Counted from the first letter of the stretch, positions 11,836 through 23,622 are shown. The stretch is 64,000 nt of DNA from Botryotinia globosa (GCA_014898425.1 RCSZ01000010.1:1178001-1242000); one strand, 5' to 3'. Numbers and translations are program-made. The notes: generated by a model from the letters alone, not told the origin.

Positions 11836-14482
11836 TCATCCTGTTCGTTCTTAGTTGCATTGCATTTCAGGGTTGGTTCCGACTGCTTGGAACGATCATT
11901 TAAAAAAATTGGCGGGGTCAGGGGTGTGGTGATTGAGAAGGCGCTGGGGAAGATAGTTATTGGTGAGATGATACGTAGATACATCATCATATATATGGTC
12001 GTACCATGGTGATTTTTTGTACGTCAGATTGCTGTTGTGTGTTGTTCGCCGCGCGCGAAGACTGCATATGCACGATACTGCTCCTTGGGTTTTGCATACA
12101 CACACTCAATATGTATTTTTCACAAACAAGCGCTCCTAGATTTCGAAATCTAATATCTCCTCCGTCTGATCTTTGGAGAGCTTATGTGCGTGTGTGTAAC
12201 TAGATCTTATCGTACGCGTGCAGGTTATTTGGGGAACAGTAAGCGAATCATTATTCTTACATGCATATCAGTATGCATGTCAAGAAGTATCTTCACACAT
12301 AACAAAATATATATTTCGCTATATACTCCAAAATCCTGCACATTATTCTAGATTCAGATGGCAGGGTATTAGATCTAAGCTTTCGCATTTTATGGTTCTC
12401 ACAGTCTTTTTTCTCGCTGGGTAGATAACTTATAATTGTACGGATTTAGTGTGATGTATATAAAACTACTTGTTCGTACGTTGGAACTCGACACAGCCAA
12501 GACTTAGGGAAGAACCTTGAGCTTACCGTGATACGTAAACTTATGATTCCACATGGAGATTATTCCTCATAGTCAACATTTTATTCATTTTATTCATATG
12601 ATAAGCAATTCCCCATCTAATCTACCAGGATCGGCTTTGTCCTTCTTCCTTTCTCCGAACCTTATTTCGTCTGTTTTTTCTGCGAGGCAATCACAAGACT
12701 AAATGCTGGATGTCGAATGTAGTATATCAGACTAGATCACATGTATCAGGAATTAACATTTCTTTTCGCCCTCACCATCCCGTCAATATCCATAGCCAAT
12801 GTAGCTACACGACGAACCCGAGCCATACGATATCAAGGCCCGAGAGCTTCACTCATCCAGCTATCCATTCATCTACTCCCCTATATTGTCTATATCGGCC
12901 CAACAATCTCCTATCCAGTCAAAGTCCACGTAACTACTACCTCGCCACTAAGAATCGACAGTTGCATCCCTATAAAGAATTTGCTCACAAATCACAAACC
13001 GTCTATCTACGCCCCCAAAGCCTCAAGATTGCCGTCCTGCACACGGGCTGGGTTAAGACAACGGTTCATGTGCTTTCAGCCTATCTTTCCTTTCTAGGTT
13101 TTGTCTGGAATGTAGACATACGGATTGGGATGTGAGATAAGCGTCAGCTATATAGGCTTCGGGTTGGAAGTTGAAGAAGTGGGATAGGGCTATGTGATTG
13201 GTATAAGTGACTACCATCAATCACACACTTCCCGTGGAGGAAAGTTCGTATGGCTTGGGGAGATTGGTTAATCATATTATCGTGGAGTCATGATATGTGC
13301 ATTGTGGATGTACGGTATGATTTGCAAATTGGTTTGGGATAGGGGTAAGCTTATGGTGGTATCAATATATATTCAGGTGGTAATATTCATGAAGATCCAT
13401 GTCTGTTCACGGGTATATTGAAAGTTTGAGCCCCTACCCAATCGCTCGGTCCTGGTGATACCAGATTGGGAAATGTACACATGGTGGGCAACACATGATG
13501 CGAGAAGTGCTGAGGTGGAAAGTCGAGATGCATAAAGAATGGTGTTTCAATAATCTGCATGGGGTAATGGGGTGAGGATTGGGAGTTTTTCCGCAGCAGA
13601 ACGTTCTGGAGAGTTGGCGAATCTTTTGTCGTAAGGTTGGGAAATGGCCAAGATGGCTAAAACTTGTTGATACTGCAGGAGGAAGAGCTAGACTTGGGAG
13701 ATATGCGAAGAGGTGTGCTCGGGAGATGCAAGTCGGGAGATGCAAGTCGGGAGATGCAAGTCGGGAGATGGATTGGGGTTTACCCCGCATTCTGTCACAT
13801 TGTCATCACATGGCTATCACATTTTTGCTATGCAATGATTCTTGTATGCAGGGTGAGAATGATCATCACTGGGGATTGTTCTACGTATGATGTTCACCGC
13901 ATGATACAATCACGATTATCTGGCTGGTACTACATAGAATTTCCATGTGGGAAGAAGTAGCATACCCAATCACCCATGTATCCGAATGAAAGCCATACAT
14001 TCAAAGAGCTGATATCTCGACATCAGATCACAAGATGAATATCGAATGAGATGCAGAATCATTCACATCTGTAACGACCCAAGGAGTTGTAATCACAGTC
14101 AAAAATGCTTTTTCTTGATATCGAATATCAAATATCGAACATCGAAGGGAATACCTCAACGCAGTCATCCAATTTTTGTATCTAAAATTGTGAAAACCAT
14201 GTATTGACTCATTGATTGTCGTGCAAATGTAGACCTAGGTTTTAGCTAGCTAACTATTGTAAGATAACCCACTTGATGAACCAGTCACCATGAAATGATA
14301 AGAGCCACCCTGATTTCATACCTACGCTGAAAACAGTGTGTAAAAATGCAACGCCAGAGCAAGAATGAGTCCTTCAAAGTGGGGCCCATAAGCAAATCGT
14401 GAAAATGTCCTCTGATCCTTCCATCCATAAAACGCCCTGCAGATTACCACAAAGATCCTCCCACCTCAAGCTTCAAGCCCTT
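11836..14482. other. Intergenic, no supportable gene
   Basis: Overlapping frames at 12710-13135 are open for up to 141 codons but have no recognisable domain, signal or splice pattern. A short tandem repeat lies at 13721-13770. The final part is the 3' flank of the repeat-peptide gene on the minus strand. Confidence 0.45.
13721..13770. repeat. 14-base tandem repeat, about 3.5 copies
   Basis: The unit GGGAGATGCAAGTC is repeated perfectly three times and then begins a fourth copy that diverges after GGGAGATG. It lies in non-coding sequence and is probably a small minisatellite. Confidence 0.9.
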
Positions 14483-15329
14483 TCAAACAAGCATCATAGC
14501 GCATAAAGTCATGGCGATTGCAGCAAATGCTGGAATACTCAAGCCTGTACCAGCGTTGCATTCTTGGTTTTGGAAAGGTGAAGAACCACAGTCATTTTGT
14601 CGTGCTGCTAGGAGCTCAGCTTCAGCGCGATTGCCGAGTTCAACAAGGTTGATGGGGGAATCTTGTCGCTTCTCGGGAAGCTGGATAAGATTGATGGGAG
14701 CATCTTGGGCGTTGCGAGAGCGGATGGACCTATACTTGGTGGTTCCGCGGTTGCTCAGTTCGACAAGATTGATTGGGGAGTCTTGTCGCTTTTCCGGGAG
14801 CTTGGAGAGGTTGGTGGGGCCATCACGCTTTGGAAGTTGAATGAGATCAATTGGCGCATCTTCACGCTTTTTATGGAGTTGAATCAAGTCGATTGGAGAG
14901 TCTTGACGCTTCTCGGTGAGTTGAACAAGGTTGTCTGGGCTGTTGCGCTTTGGAAGTTGAATCAAATCAATTGAACCATCGCGCTTCTCACTGAAAAATC
15001 AAGGGAGTCAGCAATTGCTCAGCTTGAGACCTCCTCAGAGGAGTCAGAGGAAAACATCTGTGTCTTTATTATCAAGAATAGAGATTGCGACCTATCATGT
15101 ATTTGAAGCACGAAGTTGGCACTAGAGATTATGAAATGAAACTCATTGTAGGCACTTACGGAAGTTGAATAAGATCGATAGGGCCATCACGCTTGTTGCT
15201 AAGCTCAACAAGATTGATTGGAACATCTTGAGCAGCACGAGTGTACTCGACAGCTGCGCCCATTGGAGTAGTAACCGGAGTTGGTGCAGCAAAGCTTAGG
15301 GTAGCAAAAGTGAGGAAGGAGAGCTTCAT
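14483..15329 (-). CDS. Secreted KEX2-processed repeat-peptide precursor
   Basis: Predicted 225-residue precursor joined from 15160-15329 and 14483-14990. The 169-base intron has donor GTAAGTGCC and acceptor TTTTTCAG, and a Pro codon is split across it. Residues 1-15 (MKLSFLTFATLSFAA) are a signal peptide. Residues 35-178 hold ten copies of an 11-14 residue unit with consensus [DQE][GDSA]PI[DN]L[IV][QE]L[PSH]. Eight copies are separated by Lys-Arg, the cleavage site of the Golgi protease Kex2; KR falls at 46-47, 59-60, 71-72, 84-85, 98-99, 111-112, 124-125 and 164-165. One spacer (138-151) is Arg-rich instead. The C terminus has two Cys and a hydrophobic tail (207-225) like a GPI-attachment signal. 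This architecture matches fungal Kex2-processed repeat proteins (pheromone-like or repellent-like precursors). The units lack Tyr, Phe and Trp, and no DUF3328/UstY oxidase lies nearby, so a ustiloxin-type cyclic product is unlikely. An upstream in-frame ATG at 15347 is possible. Confidence 0.88.
14627..15227 (-). repeat. Ten in-gene peptide repeats with Lys-Arg spacers (interrupted by the intron)
   Basis: The coding repeats span residues 35-178 of the precursor. Units 1, 8 and 10 share PINLVEL; units 2, 3, 5, 6 and 9 share I[DN]LIQL; units 4 and 7 are the most diverged (PDNLVQL, PTNLSKL). At the DNA level each unit is about 36-42 bases. The repeat array is also largely open on the opposite strand, which is a by-product of its periodicity. 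The intron falls inside the second unit. Confidence 0.9.
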
Positions 15330-15347
15330 GATGCTCGAGATATGCAT

Positions 15348-16319
15348 TTTGACAGTACAGTTCTTGAAGACTTGATTATGCAATATGATATCAAAGTCTT
15401 TATGAAGCACCTAGTACTGTTGGATTTGTATTGAGTTCAATGAGTTGTTGTTCTAAGATGGGAGTTGGAAGTAGGGAGATTTGGAAAAGACTTGTATGAA
15501 AGATGAGAAGCTAGTTATGGTTTGGAGATCGGAATGATAGTTGATAATATTAAGCTGATTGGGAAGAATTATGGACAGAGGGTGGCCAACAAGGTAGATG
15601 CTGAGGATAGGACCAGTGGTGGTAGTGAGTATTGTGCGATACGTCAAAGTGAATAGGGAACAAGGTCCCGAGAAATTGTTTCCAATATCAGCTCACCGTC
15701 AGTATAAGGAGAATGAACCAAGATATAACTTTACAGCAGGCCATTGGTCGATACTCTATCATTGTCTCACCTGTTTATATTCACATTAAGCCTATCTCCT
15801 GATAAAATCCCCAACCTTCGACCAGTGTTTGTCATCAGATTCACAGAAATCTATCAGAACAACAACTAGCAGTACATTCACTCGAATGTTGTCAAATGAT
15901 TCACAACGATGCATCAAGAGAGCGCGATGAGGGCATGGAATCGCTCGTAAAAGCATCGAAGGATATTTCTCATTCACAACCTAGGCGTCTCGGGAAGATG
16001 CCGAAAATGGTAAAACTAACGCCCTCTGCTATATTCGCCAGATATCAATCTCTTCGACCAAGCTTAAAGAGATGTAGAAAGTTTGCTGGGACATGCGCGT
16101 TACTCGGTTTGACAACATCTCGTCGTGCGCCGAGTCTTGCGTGGCAAGTTCATAGAATCAACAGACCAGTATTATCATTCAATCTCATTTCGCACTTTCT
16201 ACAATACAATTTTCATCGATCAGATGGTCTCAAAATGAAATGAACACCATACGCCGCTGAATCGATCCCAAAATTCTATGCCTAACTCATATATACCAGT
16301 GCTGATCGCCAATTGTTTA
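15348..16319. other. Intergenic between repeat-peptide gene and V-ATPase f gene
   Basis: This is the promoter side of the repeat-peptide gene and the 3' side of the V-ATPase f gene. A forward frame at 15896-16243 is open for 115 codons but has no recognisable feature. Nothing else can be supported. Confidence 0.45.
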
Positions 16320-16753
16320 CTAAGAGAGAGTAATAGCACCTCTTCGATTGTCGCGGAAATGTAGGTAAGCTTGGAAACCGCAACCGACGATGAAAACCTA
16401 TTGATGGATACACGCATACGTTAGCTACGGAATTGTGGATGAATGGGAAGGATTTATAACTGTCTGAACTGGAACCATTGAGAGCTTCAATAAAACATAC
16501 CGCATAGACAACAACAGCAGAAAAGACCGTAGCGGCGACCGCAGCCCCGTCTTCGGGGTCCTCCTTTCCACCCAACAGTGCGTGGTTGTTGCTCTTGAAG
16601 AGAGTGCCGATGATAGAGAGGATGATGACGGCAAATACTGAGATGACGATGCTACAGCACTAGTTAGCAATTGATGGAAAACAAAGGCTAGGCAGTGATC
16701 AATCAGGGCACGAACCAAGACCAAGCTTGCATTACTCCTACGACGGGCTTCAT
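16320..16753 (-). CDS. V-ATPase subunit f homologue (yeast YPR170W-B type)
   Basis: Predicted 88-residue membrane protein joined from three exons: 16716-16753, 16501-16651 and 16320-16397. Splicing rebuilds MKPVVGVMQAWSCIVISVFA, then ILSIIGTLFKSNNHALLGG, KEDPEDGAAVAATVFSAVVV, and an end VFIVGCGFQAYLHFRDNRRG. This follows the yeast subunit f pattern closely: N-terminal M[RK]PVV, two helices, the loop signature DPEDG.AVA, and CGFQ.YL before a short basic tail. Subunit f sits in the membrane-embedded Vo sector of the vacuolar proton pump. Both introns have CTAAC branch points; the first donor (GTTCGT) is weak. Phases agree at both junctions, and the length matches the 85-residue yeast protein. 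Its size and three-exon structure make it easy for automatic annotation to miss. Confidence 0.9.
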
Positions 16754-19585
16754 CTTGGTGGTGGTGAAGCTTTTGTTACGAGCGAATAGATACGAATAGA
16801 GAGAAGTGAACTCTGTGAGGTTCGTGATAAGGGTGCGAGAGTCTGAAGTTGGTAGTTGGTGGTTGGTTGATGGACCTGAATTGAAAGTGTCGTTGAAAGT
16901 CGGCAAGTCGGAGCTTAGAGGTAAGTCTTGGCACTCACTTCCTCGCGAAGCTTTAGACTTCAGCATTCTTCCGCAAGACTAATAAATAACTACTACATAC
17001 ATAGCTACCGGTATATCAAATTGGCCAAAAGTCTATTCCCACTCTATGAGTCCGATGATGTAATAACAATCTAAGTTTAAGCTTCCTTGTTCTTTACATT
17101 CCAGATTATCGACAATGAGCTTCTATGATGGTCATTTAACAACCCTCACGAGGGAATATCCAAACGCGGTCCTAAATTCTGGTTGCAGAGCCAAATTTCG
17201 AGGCTTTCGAATGGCCATGTCCTCGTGATATTTTTCATTGGGAAATTCTATGTCTTTCTTATCCAGCATGATGGTTTAATTGTTCTACATACTATCACTG
17301 TTCCTCAGTCCTTTCTACTTTCACTGCAATTAGCACAAATGCATCAATCATTCTACCACCCAAGTATCAGATGGTCAAGGACACTACCTTATTACTTTAC
17401 ACAAGAATACTACAGGCGTGCAAACTTACCAATCGATTCCGATTGACCTTGGAATCTTTGGGACACCATGCCACGATGAAATTTCAGGTCGGACTGTGAG
17501 GACAATGCTATCTGAACGGAGTAGATCACGTAACCACAGCTTGAACTCAGTCGTACAGTTGTCATCTACACATCAGATGTCTAGCTCATAGATCGCTGGT
17601 CTACGTTACTTCATTCGAACTGATGAGACGAAGTCCCATCGCATCGTGTTGTGAAAAGAATATGCCAACATGTTATACTCTCGACAACGATTCAGTTAGC
17701 CCCTTTCTCGTTTCCAGGAAAGCGGTCGATGCAGTGAGCGTCACCAACTGTTGTTTATATGTTTAGACAATGTCACCCATCGCCTACCGGTGCATAAATG
17801 GTCTGATTTATTTGGATAAACAACATCTGCAGATCTTGGCCAAGCTTCTGTCAAAAATCTCGAATTGACGGACAGTGACTTCTCAAAAGCTTGACTCACA
17901 AACCATTACTGGAACGGACGGATGCCAAGGATTCCGTGGTTATCACTCGTATCTTGCAGTTCGCTCAGATATACGGTTTGTTTATGAAACACCGCCTGTG
18001 TGCTGTTGTATCGAAAAGCTAATGGTGGGCGGACTCGGCAATAACCTAGCCGGTATCTTTAGAGCTTTCCGCGGGCTGAATCTTAGTGAATCCTGATTGC
18101 TTGATGCGAATATGCGATAAAGTCCAGCGCCTATTCATCCTCGGTATTGGCGACGGCGTTAACGACATGCGGTTGTCTACTATCAATATATACTGCGCCT
18201 CTTTCATCAAGCACATTGGCTGACACTGGTACTATCACGGGCCACAGACAGCCAACGGATGTCATAACTATAGAATTTGTGAAACGAAACATTGAGATGG
18301 AGCTAATAACCTTAGAATGCTTGGAGAAATTGAAGAGTAGCGCGCGGTACTTTCAAACACAAGGTATTCCAATTTACTTTCCATGTCATTAGGATCAACC
18401 ATCATTCTCTTCTGGCTTAGAAACCAGCTTCCAGAAATCCTGCCAACCATCAAAGCGTTCCCGTAATCCTCGTGCTCCCGAAAAAGAGTTCCGAATGATT
18501 GGCGCAAGGTTTTAAACGCTCGGATTTCAGGGGTTTCATCAACCAAACGAAAAGCTTAACCAATTAACCTTAGCGAGTTAGCTTTACCCCAAATCTCGAC
18601 ATATTGTATCCATGTCTCAAATCTTTTTTCAACCGTAGGTGAACCATGGAGTAACATATCATGATACTATTGGATACCAGCAGTAATAAATTCAAGTGTT
18701 CTTTTAATTTGCATCAACATTGGCAGGAAATGAATATGATTGCCTGCAGCGAATTGGTGATACGTATCGCTGATACATCGATCCTGGCTAGTAGTCAACC
18801 TCATTTCTATCACTCCCAATCTATCTAACATGGTGATAAATTTCAGAAGAATCAAGGCTAGGAGGTCGTAGCAACCAAATGATGAAACAAGCAGAATCTG
18901 CAAAAAATCCGAAGTAATTCCCATACTATCTACCTCCACCGAATTGAAACAGCCTTGCTATATTGATTCTGATGTACCGGTCCCGATCGTCTTTGCTAAT
19001 CAAAAAATAAGTAGTGAGAACGGCCGTGGCTTTCGGGCCACAATCAAAGTGTTTGAATTGCGTACAACTTCAGCCCACTATTTCCAACGCTTGTACCTGC
19101 AGATATGCCGACGATTTGCTGGATAAATGATGGCGCAGCAAATTTCCTGCAGAGGATATGCACCTTCAAAAGCTTTGTGGAACGGTAGGGTAATGTTTGG
19201 CAAGACTACCTAATCCACTATCCAAATTTGACCTTTGTAGAGTGAATCCTTGGGATAGCACGATCGATCCACAGTCTGTGATTCATAAACCTTTGTTTCC
19301 TCGCTTCTTCCAAAAACTCAGTTACTTATCTACTACCTTCGTTCTTCAGAATCATAATTCTTCACATAATTTCTTCAATACTCTCTTGAGTAGTGGAACA
19401 CTTTCGCTTTGGACACCATTCACATCTGACGTCACTTTCCTCTTAATGTGAGTCTTTATTTACACGCGAAAGCTTTTATAACTTTAAACACTGACCTTTC
19501 TTCTTCAGTTCAACTCTTTTCATGAAGAAAGTTTCCTGATCGTTTAAAAGTTTCACATATACATAAATCCCTACTCGCCATCAAG
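16754..19585. other. Intergenic, with possible decayed reading frames on the minus strand
   Basis: The first 250 bases are the promoter of the V-ATPase f gene. Two minus-strand frames, 18667-18939 (from MEVDSMGITSDFLQILLVSS) and 18268-18546, have protein-like composition. The bases between them also read as plausible protein (HGSPTVEKRFETWIQYVEIW) but with in-frame stops. They could be exons of an unrecognised gene or a relic. The last 150 bases before 19586 are the superoxide dismutase promoter. Nothing else was seen. Confidence 0.4.
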
Positions 19586-20405
19586 ATGCAATCAAAATTG
19601 ATTTCATCAGTTCTTGTAACTGCACTCCTGAGCCTTGCGCAAGCGCAAACAACAACCTTCCCAATCACCGGTACCTTGGGCAACGCGACCATTCCTGAAA
19701 ACAATCCAGTCGGTCCAATTTATGTCGCAACACTTCCAGACATGGAGTTTTTCAACCCTGACGACCCACGTGGTAACATCAAGGGATCTGTCTCCGCAAC
19801 TGCCAACCCTGATGGCATCGGTGTTCAATTCCAAGTCCAATTCTCTAACCTCCCCACCAGTGGTGGACCATTCGGTAGGTACTTCGCATCATTAGCCATC
19901 TTCTCACTTCCCCTCACTAACACCAACTTCAGTCTATCATCTCCACGCCCATCCCGTTCCCTCAGATGGAAACTGCACCGGTACCCTCGGCCATCTCGAT
20001 CCTTTCCTCCGCGGCGAAACCCCCGCTTGCAACTCCTCCCTTCCCCAAACCTGTCAAGTGGGTGATCTCTCTGGCAAACACGGCAAAGTCACTTCAGATC
20101 CCTTTCAAGCCTCTTACGTCGACGAGTTTGCTTCAACACTCGAAGGCTTGGGTAGTTTCTTCGGCAATCGCTCATTGACGGTTCATTTCGGAAACACTAC
20201 CCGAATCACCTGTGCAAACTTTACCTTGTTGGATGGTGTCGTAGGAGGTGATTACGAGGGAAGTGCAAACAGCACGAGAGATGGAGCAAATGGAACTGCT
20301 ACCAGCACTGGAGGACCTGCACAATTCACCGGCGCGGCTGGAAAGATCAGTGTTCAGAGCAGTTTGATAGCTATCATGGGTGCTGTTTTGGTGTTCGCAC
20401 TCTGA
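19586..20405 (+). CDS. Cell-surface copper superoxide dismutase, GPI-type
   Basis: Predicted 253-residue secreted protein joined from 19586-19874 and 19933-20405 (58-base intron). Residues 1-20 are a signal peptide (MQSKLISSVLVTALLSLAQA). The SOD Cu/Zn domain shows HLH at about 99-101 (YHLHAHPVP), GHLDP with His117, GKHGK with His146 and VHFGNTTRITCANF near the end of the domain. This is the pattern of fungal SOD4/5-like enzymes, which convert extracellular superoxide to peroxide and use copper alone; the Zn-loop and electrostatic loop of SOD1 are not apparent. A Ser/Thr/Asn/Gly-rich stalk and a hydrophobic C terminus (SSLIAIMGAVLVFAL) suggest a GPI anchor. Several N-x-[ST] sequons occur. Likely role: wall-associated defence against oxidative burst (inference). 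Confidence 0.88.
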
Positions 20406-21792
20406 GCAGATGATATCTACATTGATATTTCAAAACAAAAATGATGATGATAATATGGGGGAAAAGAGAGACGTGGAGTTTTTGGCGTTCAAGATATCCA
20501 TCATACCCGGCACAAGGCCTGCTTAATAACTGCAATAATGGAAGAAATGGTTATTTTACAGAAGTAATTGCGAACTGGAGTGGTTAGATAATAGAGAGAT
20601 AGCTGCCTGCTAATTAGGTGGTGATGTGTTTATAATCCATAAACGTATTGGCTTTGATTCGCCTGGTATCCTGCGCTTGAGAATGCAAACAGATTGAGAG
20701 AAAATTTGGAGGTATGGATACTTGTCGTATGTCGGAGTCGAACGTATCTACAAAACTACATCTTCCGCACGCCATTCGAGTCTTTGAGATTTTTCAAATG
20801 CTCTTTTCATATATAGCCCAACCATCACCCATCACCATTTGCGCATCTCAAACCTCAAACCTATCCACATCTCTTCCTAAATATACCCACCAAAGTCCTG
20901 AATCCCACATTCCTCCTCTCTGTTCCCTCCCAATCACCCGCCAAGCATTTCCTTCCCTTTTCCTCCCTCCCACTTCTTCTCGAAACAAACATTCCCTTCT
21001 ACGCATTCTACGCACTCTACACATTCTATCAAACATAAACACAAACATGCGAAGTCCAGTTTCTTAGCCATCTTGGCAATCTCCAACTTTTCACATATCT
21101 TCTCATGCCTATCCTTGTCATCTGTTGAACCTTGGAACTCTACGATTTCGTGGAAAAGACGGATAGATAGTTTGTTTCGAATCTTGATATTGGGTATCCG
21201 TGCTGAATTGAATCTGGATACTAATGTATTTTGTTCCATCTTTTTTTCATCTTTGCTTAATTCCTAGGAAGGAGATGAGGAAAAGTTGGAGGGAGTAGTG
21301 GAGAGGGATATTGTAGTTTGATACATTTTGGGAGGTGTTTGGTTGCGTTGGGTCGGGGAAAGTTGGTATTCGTACAAGTGTATATTCGGTCAATGTCCTA
21401 CCTTCTTGACCCGATACGTATGACGGTGACATGTTTAATAGAATGAGGATTTCTTTTCCATAAACAATATATACACGAAGATGATGTGAATTTCACAGAA
21501 AACGTGACTTTTATTAGATACTATGACAATCCTAGTACAAGAAGATCTTCTTGAGAGGAACATTCGATGACTGGATTGAGACTACTGTACAAAATAATTG
21601 TATTTAACATAAGAAATCAAATCAACCTATCAAAACACCCTTCAATTCTCCCTCCAATCTCCCCACCTCTCCCTTTCTCCTAAACTCCGACCACGACCGA
21701 AGATTAAATATTAATTGGGTGTGTATTTATATAGTTCAACTTCCATTACCCATGTCAAATCCAAAATGTAAAGCGAAGTTAGAAAACACAAC
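20406..21792. other. Intergenic between convergent SOD and sugar transporter genes
   Basis: Both flanking genes end into this region, so it holds two 3' flanks. A CT-rich forward stretch at about 20820-21050 opens a 117-codon frame that looks compositional. No gene, RNA or repeat can be supported. Confidence 0.5.
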
Positions 21793-23622
21793 TTAGCGAC
21801 TAGCAGTATTCTCTTTCTCAACCAGATGGACCGCTTCCTCTTGCTTACTCTGAGTTCTCTGACTCAAGACTCCTTGACCAGCCTCGACATCCGCTCCAGT
21901 GGACTCAGCACCCATAACACCATTGCCATTCTTTGTCCACTCGGGACTATGTCTTGGGTCTCTGGCGCGAGGATCCGCACACATGCGATCAATTGATTCC
22001 AAAGACTGTCCCTTAGTTTCATAGATGAAGACGTAAGCGAACAAAGCAGATAGGAAACCGGTGGCTCCGAAAATGAAAAAGACTTTGGCCTTCAAATTCG
22101 CATTTTCTTCGCCCACCAGATATGGGGTAACGAATGCGATGATGAAGTTCCAAAACCAGTTCGAGGCGGTACTGAGAGCAACTCCACGACCACGAAGAGC
22201 CAATGGAAACATCTCACCAGATACTGCCCAGGCGGTAGGTCCCCAAGTGCTGGCAAAGAAGAAGATGTGGACTAAGACGAAGACGAAGAGAACCCACTGA
22301 GCGGCTTTGCTCTCGGTGAGCACGGTGCCGACAATGGCGATGATAAATTCGCAAATAGACATGAAGATGCCACCATAGATAAGAAGCGGACGTCTGCCGA
22401 ATCTTTCAATGGTCCAGAAAGAGATGGGGGTCGAGGCAACGTTTACTGTGCTGTGTTAGCTCACGTCTTGAAGATTGTCGGTGATTGTGCTTCACTCACC
22501 AATGTTTGTAATTGTAGCCAAGAGGAAGACACTGGTTAGTCCAACTTGTGCGAAATACGTTGTACCATAGTAGAAGATGAAATTGACACCAGCTATAGTA
22601 ATGGTCAGTAACGTTTTAACATCATATTTAAGGTAGAGAGAGAAGGCTTACTTAATTGTTGCATCATTTGCACCATCGTACCGATGAAAGTTCTATAAAG
22701 ATTGCTTCCGCGATGGAAACCTCCTGTAAAGAGGTCTTTCCATGCACCGTTACCATTTGCACGCTCGATCCTAGTATCCTCAATCATAACCGCATATTCT
22801 CTTTCAAGATATACGTTGCCATCAGCGCGTCCACGCAATCTCTTTAACGCTGCCTTGGCCTCTTCCTCTCTGCCCTTGGAGAGATACCATCTTGGGGATT
22901 CAGGGAGAATAAAGATCAAGCCGATGAAAAGAAAAGCGGCAAAGACAAACTGCAACCCAATTGGAATTTGGAATGAGGCGTTACTTCGGATATCTTTGGT
23001 ACCTTGATTGACTCCTGAAGCGATGAGAAGACCGATTGTAATACCAAATTGATAGACACTGATACAGGCACCTCGAATCTTCTGGGGGCAAATCTCGGTT
23101 TGGAAAGCAATGATATTGGCAGACACAAAACCGATACCAAAACCAGCGATAGCACGGCCAGCAGCCAGCATACCAATAACAGGATAAGCGACTTGGAGAA
23201 CGACACCGACACAGTAGATAGCGCAACCGATGAGGATAGTGTTACGACGTCCCCATCGGTCAGACGAGTAGCCAGAGACAAGGGCACCGAGGAATGTGCC
23301 GACGGAAAGTAAGGAAACTATGACAGATTTGCCCCATGTAGGATACATATAGCCCATGAAGCCCAACGGATCAGTCGAGGGCTCGCCATAAGCCAATTTG
23401 AAGTAATCCACTATTATTGAGAGGTGGTTAACATGTGTACACAAATAGATAGAAGATCAGAATGAACTTACTCCCAAGGCAGCCGTTGATGTAACCAGCA
23501 TCGTAACCGAAGAGGAAACCACCAGTGGCAGGGAAAGAACATCTGAGTTTTTCCGCGAAAGAAATAGGAGGATTATCATGCGGATGGACATCTTTGTCGT
23601 CGTTCGACTTATTGGTTGCCAT
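21793..23622 (-). CDS. MFS sugar (hexose-type) transporter
   Basis: Predicted 551-residue plasma-membrane transporter joined from 23472-23622, 22652-23410, 22500-22592 and 21793-22445. All junction phases agree; the second junction restores QQLTGVNFIFYYGTTYF, a hallmark of the sugar porter family. Other family signatures are FGYDAGYINGCLG in helix 1, SDRWGRRNTILIG between helices 2 and 3, PESPRWYLSKGR after helix 6, ERFGRRPLL between helices 8 and 9, WAVSGEMFPLALRGRGVA, and ETKGQSLESID after helix 12. Twelve membrane helices fit the length. It is a proton-coupled or facilitative monosaccharide transporter; the exact sugar cannot be told. It converges with the superoxide dismutase gene. Confidence 0.93.

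Noticed and set aside
14511..14974. Forward frames overlapping the repeat-peptide gene
   Set aside because: They are antisense shadows of the periodic coding repeats; only the minus strand has signal peptide, introns and KR sites.
14483..15329. Ustiloxin/dikaritin-type RiPP precursor
   Set aside because: The repeat cores lack Tyr/Phe/Trp, and no DUF3328 (UstY-like) oxidase, tyrosinase or methyltransferase is encoded nearby.
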